Positions 8,879-16,158 of a stretch of 26,335 bases of DNA are shown piece by piece (the stretch's first letter is position 1; each line of letters opens with the position of its first letter). Source of the DNA: JANNGC01 sp043757045 (GTDB lineage Bacteria > Verrucomicrobiota > Verrucomicrobiia > Limisphaerales > SIBH01). Under the pieces are notes generated by a model that had not been told where the DNA came from, did not search any database, and saw only the letters and a list, made by a program, of their open reading frames with translations. The position numbers and the translations under genes were made by a program. Location: positions 1-26,335 of the forward strand of contig JAYVQC010000122.1 in NCBI GenBank assembly GCA_043757045.1, given 5' to 3'.

Positions 8879-9982
8879 CTACTCCGTCAGCAGTTGGAGG
8901 AAGTTCAGCCCGGTGTTGGTGAGTTCCCACGCCGCGCCACGCCGCGTGACGAGTTTGCGGCAGGGGTTGCGCTGCTGCTCGGCGGCGTTCACCGAGAACA
9001 ACTGGTAACGCTGCTTTGACTTCAACTCGCTGGCGGCGCGCGGCGTGAGTTGGATGGGCACGGCGTTCGCGTCGAGCGCGATTTCGTAACCGGCCACGCC
9101 TTCCTTCTGCGCGAGCGAATTCGGGCGAATGAGAGCAGGATAACGTTTGGGGAAGGAGAAGTTCGCGTCGCGCACAATGACGCGGCACAGCTCGGGACGG
9201 CTCTGCACAAATTTCAAGAAGCTGAACTTCGCGCCCTGCGCCTGCTGTTCGAGGAAGACGAGGCGCGGATCGAGACCGATTAAATTCATCCCGTTCCAAA
9301 TGCCGTGGTCGTCCGGTTGCTTGGGATGCTCCTTCTTGTACCACGTCGAGAAGCGGTCGCTGACGAAGAGGTTGATCTCGAAATGAACATGGGCGCGTTC
9401 GAGCGAGATGCGTTCGCCGGTGTTGCTGGTGCGGCCCATGGTGGCGATGACTTCACCGGCCTGCACGCGCTGCCCGGTTTTCAATCCGCCGGCGAACGCG
9501 CTCAAGTGGGCATAGACCGTGAAGACTTCTAACCCGTCAATCGTGTGCCGCAGGACGATGTATTTTCCGTAGTTCGAGGCGCTGGCGCGCGGGTTGAGGT
9601 AGGCCACCGTGCCTTCGGCGGAGGCCAGCACGGGGTCGGTCGGCTCGCCGCGCTTGTCGCGCTGGAGGCAGCGGATGTCGAGGCCCTCGTGCATCTGCCA
9701 GCCCTCGCTGCGGACACACCCGAAGGTGCCGCTCTCCCAACCGCGCCCGGTGGTGCCGACGAAGAATTTCTCACCGCCGTCCTTTGCAAAGAGCGCGCGG
9801 TTGGCGGTGGGCAGTTGAAAGGGTTGGGCGGAAGCAGAAACTCCAAAGCCCAAAATCCAAAAACCAAACAAAATCCAAAACCCAAAATCCAAAGAAGCGC
9901 GCGGATGGAGACCGCCTTGATTGAAGTTTGAAGTTTGGATCTTGTTTGGAATTTGGAATTTGGGCTTTGGAATTCTTTTCAC
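8879..9982 (-). CDS. M23 family metallopeptidase with repeat-derived N-terminus
   Basis: The protein has 367 residues. The catalytic domain (~85-240) carries the M23 zinc motifs: H-E-G-L-D (His98, Asp102) and H-V-H (His198, His200), plus Y-A-H at 157-159. M23 enzymes are usually endopeptidases that cut peptidoglycan peptides, so a periplasmic or exported location is expected. The C-terminal ~120 residues are not recognised. The GTG start overlaps the TGA of the upstream lipoprotein gene (GTGA), implying coupling. Residues 1-48, including the hydrophobic signal core (FGFWILFGFWILGFG, then VSASA before Gln53), are encoded by a dispersed CCAAA-type inverted repeat at 9843-9970. The only later in-frame start, a TTG near residue 31, would leave a signal peptide without a basic n-region. 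The GTG start is favoured but not certain. Confidence 0.85.
   Translation of the reverse strand: MKRIPKPKFQIPNKIQTSNFNQGGLHPRASLDFGFWILFGFWILGFGVSASAQPFQLPTANRALFAKDGGEKFFVGTTGRGWESGTFGCVRSEGWQMHEGLDIRCLQRDKRGEPTDPVLASAEGTVAYLNPRASASNYGKYIVLRHTIDGLEVFTVYAHLSAFAGGLKTGQRVQAGEVIATMGRTSNTGERISLERAHVHFEINLFVSDRFSTWYKKEHPKQPDDHGIWNGMNLIGLDPRLVFLEQQAQGAKFSFLKFVQSRPELCRVIVRDANFSFPKRYPALIRPNSLAQKEGVAGYEIALDANAVPIQLTPRAASELKSKQRYQLFSVNAAEQQRNPCRKLVTRRGAAWELTNTGLNFLQLLTE
9843..9970. repeat. Imperfect inverted repeat of CCAAA/TTTGG units
   Basis: The left arm (9843-9894) is built of CCAAA-rich units such as CCAAAATCC. The right arm (9921-9970) reads as its imperfect reverse complement with TTTGGAATTTGG units, and ~26 nt lie between. 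Such FGFWILGFG-encoding repeats are typically intergenic in this type of genome (recollection, not searched). Here it lies fully inside the start of the M23 peptidase frame. Confidence 0.75.
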
Positions 9983-10521
9983 TTGTCCACCGAAGTTGGG
10001 AACGGCCAGTTGTCCTTCCGCTTGATCTTCCGCACTGCGTTGTTCAGCCCGCGCACGATGCGCTCGGCCTCCTCGCGCGTGCAGTCGGGCGTGAAAACCA
10101 GTTCGCCCGTGCTGTTCTTGCCCGTCACGAGCGGCGCGGCCAGCCAGCGGTGCGCGCCAAATTCACTGTGGATGGCCAGGTGCCGGCCCCGGTTCATGAC
10201 CGTGGTGCGCTCCAGAATCCACGAGCCTTGCCGGTCAAATTTCACCCGGATGACGAAGCCGCCGCGCTGCTCCTCGACGGTCGCGGCCTCGACGTTGTTC
10301 TCGTCCAACAGCGGCTCGCGCTCGACGTTCAGCAAAACGGGCGAGGCGCGGATGACGGAGATGGCGGACGACATGTCGGCCTGTCCGCTGGTCTCGGCGT
10401 GGACGCGGAGGTTGCTCAACTCCTTCTTTTTTTTGCGCTCCTCGGTCGTGCCGCAGCCCGCCCCGAGGGCCAGAACCAGCAGCACGAGAAAGCATTTGAA
10501 CACCGGCGCGCGTCTCTTCAT
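9979..10521 (-). CDS. Lipoprotein with SecD P1-head-like domain
   Basis: This 180-residue protein begins MKRRAPVFKCFLVLLVLALGAGC. The hydrophobic segment ends in a Cys at residue 23 that fits a slightly atypical lipobox (G-A-G-C). A charged KKKK stretch follows. The C-terminal half resembles the P1 head subdomain of the SecD translocon subunit: W-I-L-E near a G-R-x-L-A-I strand, then A-A-P-L-V-T-G, a short G-E-L-V-F-T strand, and T-R-E-E-A-E-R-I-V-R-G-L-N. No SecD membrane helices are present, so this is a stand-alone version. The start is an ATG; an upstream TTG would add four residues. Its stop overlaps the M23 start, suggesting a shared envelope role. It is divergent from the small basic gene at 10567, with only 45 nt between them. 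Confidence 0.7.
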   Translation of the reverse strand: MKRRAPVFKCFLVLLVLALGAGCGTTEERKKKKELSNLRVHAETSGQADMSSAISVIRASPVLLNVEREPLLDENNVEAATVEEQRGGFVIRVKFDRQGSWILERTTVMNRGRHLAIHSEFGAHRWLAAPLVTGKNSTGELVFTPDCTREEAERIVRGLNNAVRKIKRKDNWPFPTSVDK

Positions 10522-10566
10522 AGTCGCGGCCAAACAAACGGATTAACAAATCAAAGTAAAGCAACT

Positions 10567-10674
10567 ATGGGCCAGCAAAGTAACAAGACGATCAAGCGCG
10601 CACGCCGCAACGCCTACAACAAGCGCCAGAAGGAAATCGTGAAAGCAAAGAAGACGGCGAAAAAGAAAAGTTAA
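10567..10674 (+). CDS. Small highly basic protein (35 residues)
   Basis: The frame starts MGQQSNKTIKRARRNAYNKR and ends KTAKKKS. Fourteen of 35 residues are Lys or Arg, with a single Glu. It begins at an ATG 45 nt from the divergent lipoprotein gene and is followed after 17 nt by a near-perfect intrinsic terminator. That makes it look like a genuine, separately transcribed gene and not chance coding. The composition resembles small ribosomal or RNA-binding proteins. It is not the Chlamydia/Verrucomicrobia small basic protein I know (that one begins MSQH). An RNA- or ribosome-associated role is inference only. No Shine-Dalgarno motif is visible. Confidence 0.65.
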   Translation: MGQQSNKTIKRARRNAYNKRQKEIVKAKKTAKKKS

Positions 10675-10691
10675 ACGGTTTTCACAACCAG

Positions 10692-10722
10692 AAGGCGGAC
10701 TCGCGAGAGTCCGCCTTTTTTT
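10692..10722 (+). terminator. Intrinsic terminator of the small basic gene
   Basis: A perfect 11-bp stem (AAGGCGGACTC with GAGTCCGCCTT) is closed by a GCGA tetraloop of the GNRA type and runs straight into seven T residues. The T-run overlaps the last codon (TAA) of the hybrid kinase gene on the opposite strand. On the minus strand no comparable T-run follows the stem. Confidence 0.93.
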
Positions 10723-13700
10723 ATTGCCGGGCCACGTCGGCCTCGGCGCAGGCGGGGAACAATTCCTCCAGCGCCGTCGCGAGGTCTTCGCTGCTGTAGG
10801 GCTTGGGCATCACGCCCGCAAAGCCGAAATCACGGAAGTTCGCCATCACCGGATCATTCGAGTAGCCGCTGGAGACAATGGCGAGAACTTCGGGATCGCG
10901 CGCGCGCAGTTCGCGAATCATGTCTTTCCCGCCCATGCCGTTTGGCACCGTCAGGTCCGCGATGACCGCGCCGAAGGGTTCACCCCGGTCGCGCGCGGAC
11001 TCGTAAAGCTGGATCGCTTCCGCACCGTCCGCCGCGGTTTCGACGGTGCAGCCGAGGCGTTGCAAGAGTTGCACGGCGAGTTTGCGGATGGGCAGTTCGT
11101 CGTCCATGACCAGCACGCGGCGCGGGCCGGCCTCGGGACGGAGCGCGCGCGGACGCGGCGCGGGCAGCGCGACGGGTGCCTCCGCCGCCGGTAGATAAAC
11201 GTGGAAGACCGTCCCCTGCCCCGCAATGGATTCGACGCGAATCTGCCCCTCGTGTTTCCGCACGATGGAGTAGGCGGTGGCGAGTTCGAGTCCGTGGCCC
11301 TGTTTCTTCGGGCCGAAGTAGGGGTCAAAAATTCGCGGCAAACTTTCCTGCTGAATGCCCGCGCCATAATCGCGAATGGACACGCGCACGTAGCGGCCCG
11401 GTTTCAGGAAGAGCAACGGGTCGCTGTCGATCTGCTGGTTGAAAACATGGATGTCGAGCCGGGGGTCTGCGCTCATGGAGGCGCGCGCGTAACGAATCAA
11501 ATTCTGCAACACTTGCACGATTTGCGCCTCGTCGGCCTCGACGGACCACAGCCCGTCGCCAAAGTAAAATCCCGGCGTCACCGCGCCGTCCTCCAGCACG
11601 CGCGCGGCACAGTCCCGGGCCAGCGGCGCGAGTTGCACGGGCTTTTTAATCGGAGCGCCGCCGCGCGCAAAGGTCAGCAGGCGTTGCGTCAGCTCGCGCG
11701 CGCGCAGCGAGGCCTTCTCCGCCTCGACGAGCGAGTCACCGACCGGCCGCCCCATACCGTCCGCGAGGCGCGCGAGCGAGATGTTGCCGAGGATGACCGT
11801 GAGCACGTTGTTGAAATCATGCGCGATGCCGCCCGCGAGCAGGCCGATGGATTCGAGCTTGCCCGCCTTTTGCAACTCGGCCTCCACGCGCAACCGTTCC
11901 GTGATGTCGCGGAACACGAGCACCGCGCCGAGGATGCGTCCGTCGTGGTCGGTGATGGGGGCGAAGGATTGCGAGATGGGACGCTCGCCTTCGCCACGGG
12001 CCGAGAGCACGGTGTCGCGCGCGGGCGGCGGCGCTTCCCCGTCCAGCACGCGTGGCAACAATTGCGCGTTGGTTTCCCCGACCTCCGGCCCGTCGGCGCA
12101 AAAGACTTCCTCCAGCGGACGGCCCACCGCGAGCGTCGCCGTCCAGCCGGTGAGACGTTCGGCCACCTGGTTGAACAGCACGATGCGCCCGCGCACGTCC
12201 GTCGTGATCACGCCGTCGCCAATGGAACGGAGCGTGACGGCCAGCATCTCCTTTTCCTTTTCCAGTTCGCGCTCGGCCTCCTTGAGCTTGGTGATGTCCT
12301 TGGTGATGCCGAAGGTGCCGATGATCGCGCCGGCCTTGTCGCGCAGCGGCATCTTGCTCGTCAGCACCCAGGTCTCGCGGCCGTCGCCCCAGGTTTCCTT
12401 CTCGACACGACCAATGACCGGCTGGCCGGTGCGGATGATCTGCTGCTCGCACTCGAAGGCGGGCCGCGCGTGCTCCTCGGTGAAGAAATCAAAGTCCGTC
12501 CTGCCCAGAGCCTCGGAGGCGAAGGTGATGCCAAGATGCTTCGAGATGGCCCGCCCGCATTTGATGAAACGCGACTCAATGTCTTTGAAGTAAATCGGGT
12601 CGGGCGAATGTTCGAGCAACATACGGAGCAAATCCCGCTCGTAGGCCAGCAGTCCCTCGGCGATTTTGCCCTCGGCGATTTTCTGCTCCAGTTCCGTGTT
12701 GGCCGCGCGCAGCCGCTCCTCGGAGTCCACCAGCCGCCGGTTCATGCGCTCCACGGCGAACCGCGCGCTGCCCTGTGACCAGGCGATGATGAAGAGCAGG
12801 AAGCTGAAACCCAGCCCGCAGGCCAGCACGGCCATGGGCAGGTGCGTCTCGGTGTGAGCGGTGAATTCTGGCCGCGCACTCACGCGCAGGAGAAACGGAC
12901 GGTCGAGAAAGTGAACCAGCTTGGTGGCGGCAAAATTCGGCACTTTCGTACCCGCTGCGTCTTTGCCGAAGGTGCCGAGCAGCGCCGCCGGTTCCGCCGC
13001 CACGCCGTCAAACAGTTCCACGACCACAAGTCCTGCAAATTTCTCCACGGGCAACGTGTTGAAAAATTGCTGCGGAACAAACGAACAGAACAGCATGCCG
13101 CGCCATTGCCCAGCCGCGCCGACCCGGACTCCCGTTTGCGCGGGCATGAACAGGGTGAACCCTTCGGCGTCGTGGCGGTTACCCAGCCAGAACGGCGTCT
13201 TGCCCGTCCTGGCGGGCTGGCCCGTGCGCAGTACCTCCTCGATCGCCGCGCGCCGGTCCGGGTCGGAATAGGAATCCCAGCCCACGCCGGAGAGATTGGT
13301 GGAAAAATGCGTGAAAAGGACGGTCGGAAATGACAGCGGCAGTTCGACCGGCGGACGGATGGCGAAATTCGTCTCGCCCTGGCCGCGCAGGCGCCGCTCG
13401 AACACGGCGGCTTCGCTGCGGTTTAATTGCTGTGCCAATCCCAGCGAGCGCAGGCCCGGATGTCGGCCGGGCAGATCCAGCTTCGCTAGGTAGGTGTCCC
13501 ATCTTGATTTGGGAACAGCATAGCTGGCCTCGATAAAACTGCTCATCATCCTCAGTTCCACGGCCAGCTTCTCGAAGCTGCCCAGCACGGTCTCCTCAAC
13601 CTCCGAAACAACGGCTTGAAAACGCGCCTCATCGCGTGCCTGCGCGCTCTCGCGCATCTTCCAGAACGTGGCGCAAGCCGGCACCAGCGCGACGAGCAGG

Positions 13701-13762
13701 ATGGCATACGCCGCCGCCCGGAAGCGCAGATGCGAAAACAGGCGTTGGCGAAAAGAATGCAT
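10721..13762 (-). CDS. CHASE-PAS-PAS hybrid sensor histidine kinase with receiver domain
   Basis: A 1013-residue membrane sensor. Order: TM1 (~14-33), periplasmic CHASE-like domain (~60-290), TM2 (~309-328), coiled linker, PAS (~376-495, ending F-G-I-T-K-D-I-T), PAS (~506-625, ending V-F-R-D-I-T-E-R), histidine phosphoacceptor region (L-L-A-G-G-I-A-H-D-F-N-N, His648), ATPase domain, and a receiver (~882-1003) with the acidic pair, Asp936 and Lys987 in place. The ATPase is unusual. The N-box reads NLIRYARASM with Tyr758 where Asn normally binds magnesium. The G2 box is GHGLELA and not GxGLGLA, and the usual F-T-T-K is F-G-P-K. ATP binding may be weak. A longer start at 13834 would add 24 residues. 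The gene is divergent from moxR. Its ligand is unknown. Confidence 0.9.
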   Translation of the reverse strand: MHSFRQRLFSHLRFRAAAYAILLVALVPACATFWKMRESAQARDEARFQAVVSEVEETVLGSFEKLAVELRMMSSFIEASYAVPKSRWDTYLAKLDLPGRHPGLRSLGLAQQLNRSEAAVFERRLRGQGETNFAIRPPVELPLSFPTVLFTHFSTNLSGVGWDSYSDPDRRAAIEEVLRTGQPARTGKTPFWLGNRHDAEGFTLFMPAQTGVRVGAAGQWRGMLFCSFVPQQFFNTLPVEKFAGLVVVELFDGVAAEPAALLGTFGKDAAGTKVPNFAATKLVHFLDRPFLLRVSARPEFTAHTETHLPMAVLACGLGFSFLLFIIAWSQGSARFAVERMNRRLVDSEERLRAANTELEQKIAEGKIAEGLLAYERDLLRMLLEHSPDPIYFKDIESRFIKCGRAISKHLGITFASEALGRTDFDFFTEEHARPAFECEQQIIRTGQPVIGRVEKETWGDGRETWVLTSKMPLRDKAGAIIGTFGITKDITKLKEAERELEKEKEMLAVTLRSIGDGVITTDVRGRIVLFNQVAERLTGWTATLAVGRPLEEVFCADGPEVGETNAQLLPRVLDGEAPPPARDTVLSARGEGERPISQSFAPITDHDGRILGAVLVFRDITERLRVEAELQKAGKLESIGLLAGGIAHDFNNVLTVILGNISLARLADGMGRPVGDSLVEAEKASLRARELTQRLLTFARGGAPIKKPVQLAPLARDCAARVLEDGAVTPGFYFGDGLWSVEADEAQIVQVLQNLIRYARASMSADPRLDIHVFNQQIDSDPLLFLKPGRYVRVSIRDYGAGIQQESLPRIFDPYFGPKKQGHGLELATAYSIVRKHEGQIRVESIAGQGTVFHVYLPAAEAPVALPAPRPRALRPEAGPRRVLVMDDELPIRKLAVQLLQRLGCTVETAADGAEAIQLYESARDRGEPFGAVIADLTVPNGMGGKDMIRELRARDPEVLAIVSSGYSNDPVMANFRDFGFAGVMPKPYSSEDLATALEELFPACAEADVARQ

Positions 13763-13910
13763 GGCGCGGCGGCTAGCAGCGTGCGAAGAACGTGAAACTC
13801 TCCGGTGACATTTTCCGAACCAAGCTATCGGCATCTGTCCACGGCACTTGAGCGGAAATTCTGAACACTCTTGCGGCCCACCCTGTCTTTCCCCATCAAT
13901 ACCGACTTAC

Positions 13911-14900
13911 ATGAATACCGGACTGACTGCGATAAACGAAAACGTGGCGAAGGCCGGCGCGTTCCTACGCCCGCTCACTTTGGAAATGGGCAAGGTCGTC
14001 GTCGGGCAGACGTATCTTGTCGAGCGGCTCATCATCGGCCTGCTCGCCAATGGGCACGTCCTGCTCGAAGGCGTGCCGGGCTTGGCGAAAACCTTGTCGG
14101 TGAAATCACTCGCCGCGTGCCTGAGCGTGAAATTCTCCCGGCTGCAATTCACGCCCGACATGCTGCCCGCCGACGTCATCGGCACGCAGATTTACAACCC
14201 GCAATCCGGCGGCTTCACCACGCGCAAGGGACCCATCTTCGCCAACCTCGTCCTCGCCGACGAAATCAACCGCGCGCCCGCCAAGGTGCAAAGCGCGCTG
14301 CTGGAAGCGATGCAGGAGAAGCAAGTCACCATCGGCGACCAGAGCTACAAACTCGAAGAACCGTTCCTCGTCCTCGCCACTCAGAATCCCATCGAGCAGG
14401 AAGGCACTTACCCATTGCCCGAGGCGCAAGTTGATCGCTTCATGCTCAAGCTCAAGATCGGCTATCCGTCGCGCGAGGAAGAGCGGTTGATTCTCGATTT
14501 GATGGCGAAAACGGGTGCTCCGCCCGCGACGCACAGTGTCGTGGACGCGAAGCAGATTCTCGAAGCCCGCCGCGTCATCAACGACATCTACATGGACGAC
14601 AAGGTGAAAGACTACATCGTCGATCTCGTCTGCTGCACGCGCGACCCGGCGACCTACAAGATTCAACTCCAGGGCCTGATTCAACTCGGTGCCTCGCCCC
14701 GCGCCACCATTGCCCTCACGCTGGCGGCCAAGGCCCACGCCTTCCTGCGCGGCCGCGGCTACGTCACGCCCCAGGACGTGAAGAGCATCGGCATGGACGT
14801 GCTCCGCCACCGCGTCGCCATCACCTACGAAGCCGAGGCCGAGGAAAAGACCAGCGAGACGATCATCCAGAAGATTTTTGATGAATTGCCGGTGCCGTGA
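13911..14900 (+). CDS. MoxR family AAA+ ATPase
   Basis: The 329-residue protein has a Walker A motif G-V-P-G-L-A-K-T near residue 51, a Walker B L-V-L-A-D-E-I-N-R-A, the MoxR segment L-A-T-Q-N-P-I-E-Q-E-G-T-Y-P-L-P-E-A-Q-V-D-R-F, and an AAA lid with G-A-S-P-R-A. These are hallmarks of the AAA_3/MoxR family. Members are cytoplasmic chaperone-like ATPases that usually work with VWA-domain proteins encoded next door. Here the DUF58, BatA and BatB/C partners lie downstream, but about 2.9 kb of unrelated accessory genes separate them. The start is the ATG at MNTGLTAINENVAK; an upstream TTG would add 21 residues of non-family sequence. The length is normal. The toxin-antitoxin pair begins 20 nt after the stop. 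Confidence 0.95.
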   Translation: MNTGLTAINENVAKAGAFLRPLTLEMGKVVVGQTYLVERLIIGLLANGHVLLEGVPGLAKTLSVKSLAACLSVKFSRLQFTPDMLPADVIGTQIYNPQSGGFTTRKGPIFANLVLADEINRAPAKVQSALLEAMQEKQVTIGDQSYKLEEPFLVLATQNPIEQEGTYPLPEAQVDRFMLKLKIGYPSREEERLILDLMAKTGAPPATHSVVDAKQILEARRVINDIYMDDKVKDYIVDLVCCTRDPATYKIQLQGLIQLGASPRATIALTLAAKAHAFLRGRGYVTPQDVKSIGMDVLRHRVAITYEAEAEEKTSETIIQKIFDELPVP

Positions 14901-14920
14901 AAAACGATAAGCTGTGAACC

Positions 14921-15196
14921 ATGAGCAAAACATTGACCCTTGAATACCCGGAGAGTCTGCCCGCCACGCTGCACATGACCGTTCCCGAATTCGAGCGCGA
15001 GGCCAAGCTCTCGATGGCCGTGAAGCTCTACGAGACCGGCAAACTTTCTTCCAGCCAGGCGGCGGCGTTGGTGGCTTTGCCCCGCGTCCATTTCCTCTAC
15101 GAACTTTCCCGCTTCGGTGTTTCGCCACAGCAATTGGACGCCGAGGAACTCGCGACCGACCTAGCCCATGCCGAACAAGCCCTTGCTGGTCATTAA
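14921..15196 (+). CDS. UPF0175 family antitoxin
   Basis: A 91-residue protein of the UPF0175 family. The segment E-F-E-R-E-A-K-L-S-M-A-V-K-L-Y-E-T-G-K-L-S-S-S-Q-A-A-A-L is diagnostic, followed by R-V-H-F-L-Y-E-L-S-R-F-G-V-S. The family has a predicted helix-turn-helix and is the usual antitoxin partner of DUF3368 PIN-type toxins. Its end overlaps the toxin start by 29 nt, the tight arrangement typical of such modules. It sits 20 nt after moxR, so it may be carried on the moxR transcript. The antitoxin role is family knowledge plus context, not shown directly. Confidence 0.88.
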   Translation: MSKTLTLEYPESLPATLHMTVPEFEREAKLSMAVKLYETGKLSSSQAAALVALPRVHFLYELSRFGVSPQQLDAEELATDLAHAEQALAGH

Positions 15197-15659
15197 CACC
15201 AGCCCGCTCGTCGCGCTGGCCGCCGCGCTCGAAGACTTCAATGTCCTCGGCGAAGTCGCGTCGTTTCTCGTGCCCGGCGAAGTCCTGGCCGAACTGGAGT
15301 CAGGAGCGGGCCGGGACGAAACCGCGCGCTTGGTCCGGGCCGCTTCGTGCTGTCTCGTCCGTCCGCTGTTCACCATGCTTCCACCGGTACTGTCTGGCGC
15401 ACTCGGGGCCGGCGAGACCGCCGTGATTCACACCGCGCTGACGGAAATGATTTCCACCGTCGTCATTGATGAGCGCAAAGGCCGACGGATGGCCGCCGTG
15501 CATGGCTTGCACGTCACCGGCTCGCTCGGCCTCTTGCTCGCCCTGCGCCGACGCGGCTTGCTGGCCTCGATGCCCCAAGCCATCGCGCGAATGAAAGCCA
15601 AAGGCATTCATTTGAGCGATGACTTGGTGGACGAGGCGCTTAAACTGGACAGCAGATGA
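15168..15659 (+). CDS. DUF3368 PIN-like toxin
   Basis: This 163-residue protein fits DUF3368. The N-terminal strand is L-L-V-I-N-T-S-P-L-V-A-L, where Asn stands in the position usually held by the first PIN Asp, a substitution I recall in this family. Further acidic residues are at VPGEVLAEL, GAGETAVI and VVIDERKGRR. The C-terminal part G-L-L-L-A-L-R-R-R-G-L-L ... G-I-H-L-S-D-D-L-V matches the family ending. PIN proteins are metal-dependent RNases, so it is the probable toxin of the UPF0175 pair. It overlaps the antitoxin gene by 29 nt. A tiny frame starts in an ATGA overlap at its stop codon. Confidence 0.87.
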   Translation: MPNKPLLVINTSPLVALAAALEDFNVLGEVASFLVPGEVLAELESGAGRDETARLVRAASCCLVRPLFTMLPPVLSGALGAGETAVIHTALTEMISTVVIDERKGRRMAAVHGLHVTGSLGLLLALRRRGLLASMPQAIARMKAKGIHLSDDLVDEALKLDSR

Positions 15660-15730
15660 ACGCCAAACGCAGCGCACAAGTCGGACCCAAACACGTCGCC
15701 TTCGCCGACGACGTGCTGCGCCTGCAATGA
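15656..15730 (+). CDS. Tiny ORF overlapping the toxin stop (24 residues)
   Basis: An ATG overlaps the toxin's TGA (ATGA) and opens a 24-codon frame, MNAKRSAQVGPKHVAFADDV and four more residues. The overlap resembles translational coupling. The peptide is too short to recognise. It could be a real small protein, the remnant of a third gene cut off by rearrangement, or chance. Confidence 0.25.
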   Translation: MNAKRSAQVGPKHVAFADDVLRLQ

Positions 15731-15762
15731 TGAGTCGCACATGCCGTGAACCAATTTATCCA

Positions 15763-16140
15763 ATGAAAATCAGGATCGTTTTGTTTGTCGTGTGCGCCGC
15801 AATTTGCGTCGGGTCTTTTTTTGTCGGCTATCGTAAGGGGAAAAGGGACGAGCATCAGCGTGACGTACAATCCTCGATACGTGTTTTGGTGGATGCGTAT
15901 CTTCCTTTTGAAGCAAAAGAGTTTCAACTCGCTGAAGGACGCTTGCGAATGAGTCTTTGGGCAGCAACCACCATTTACGACGAAAACTACGCAACAGAGA
16001 AGGTCGATGACGACTTTGCAATCGCGTTGAAACATGCCAGGCGAATCAGCCAAGAAACCCAAAAGGACTGGAGTGCGTGGTCACAAAGAGAACTCAAAAA
16101 AATTCTCAGCAAGACAAACGAAAGCACGTCCCCAAGGTAA
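15763..16140 (+). CDS. Unrecognised membrane-anchored protein
   Basis: This 125-residue protein starts with a clear membrane anchor or uncleaved signal (MKIRIVLFVVCAAICVGSFF), followed by a basic stretch G-Y-R-K-G-K-R-D. The remainder is soluble and largely helical in appearance, with many charged residues and no recognised motif. The start was chosen because it gives the anchor; the frame before it is an Arg/Thr-rich shadow of the toxin region. The DNA is noticeably less GC-rich than the flanking moxR and DUF58 genes, which fits acquired sequence. It sits in the accessory segment after a toxin-antitoxin pair. No function can be proposed. Confidence 0.6.
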   Translation: MKIRIVLFVVCAAICVGSFFVGYRKGKRDEHQRDVQSSIRVLVDAYLPFEAKEFQLAEGRLRMSLWAATTIYDENYATEKVDDDFAIALKHARRISQETQKDWSAWSQRELKKILSKTNESTSPR

Positions 16141-16158
16141 GCAAAACGGCTTGTTTCT

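Noticed and set aside
11201..12778. 525-codon open frame on the plus strand
   Set aside because: It is antisense to the hybrid histidine kinase, whose domains are unmistakable. The frame shows no domain and arises from high GC and rare stops.
14106..15128. 340-codon open frame on the minus strand
   Set aside because: It is antisense to moxR and the antitoxin gene and has no recognisable motif.
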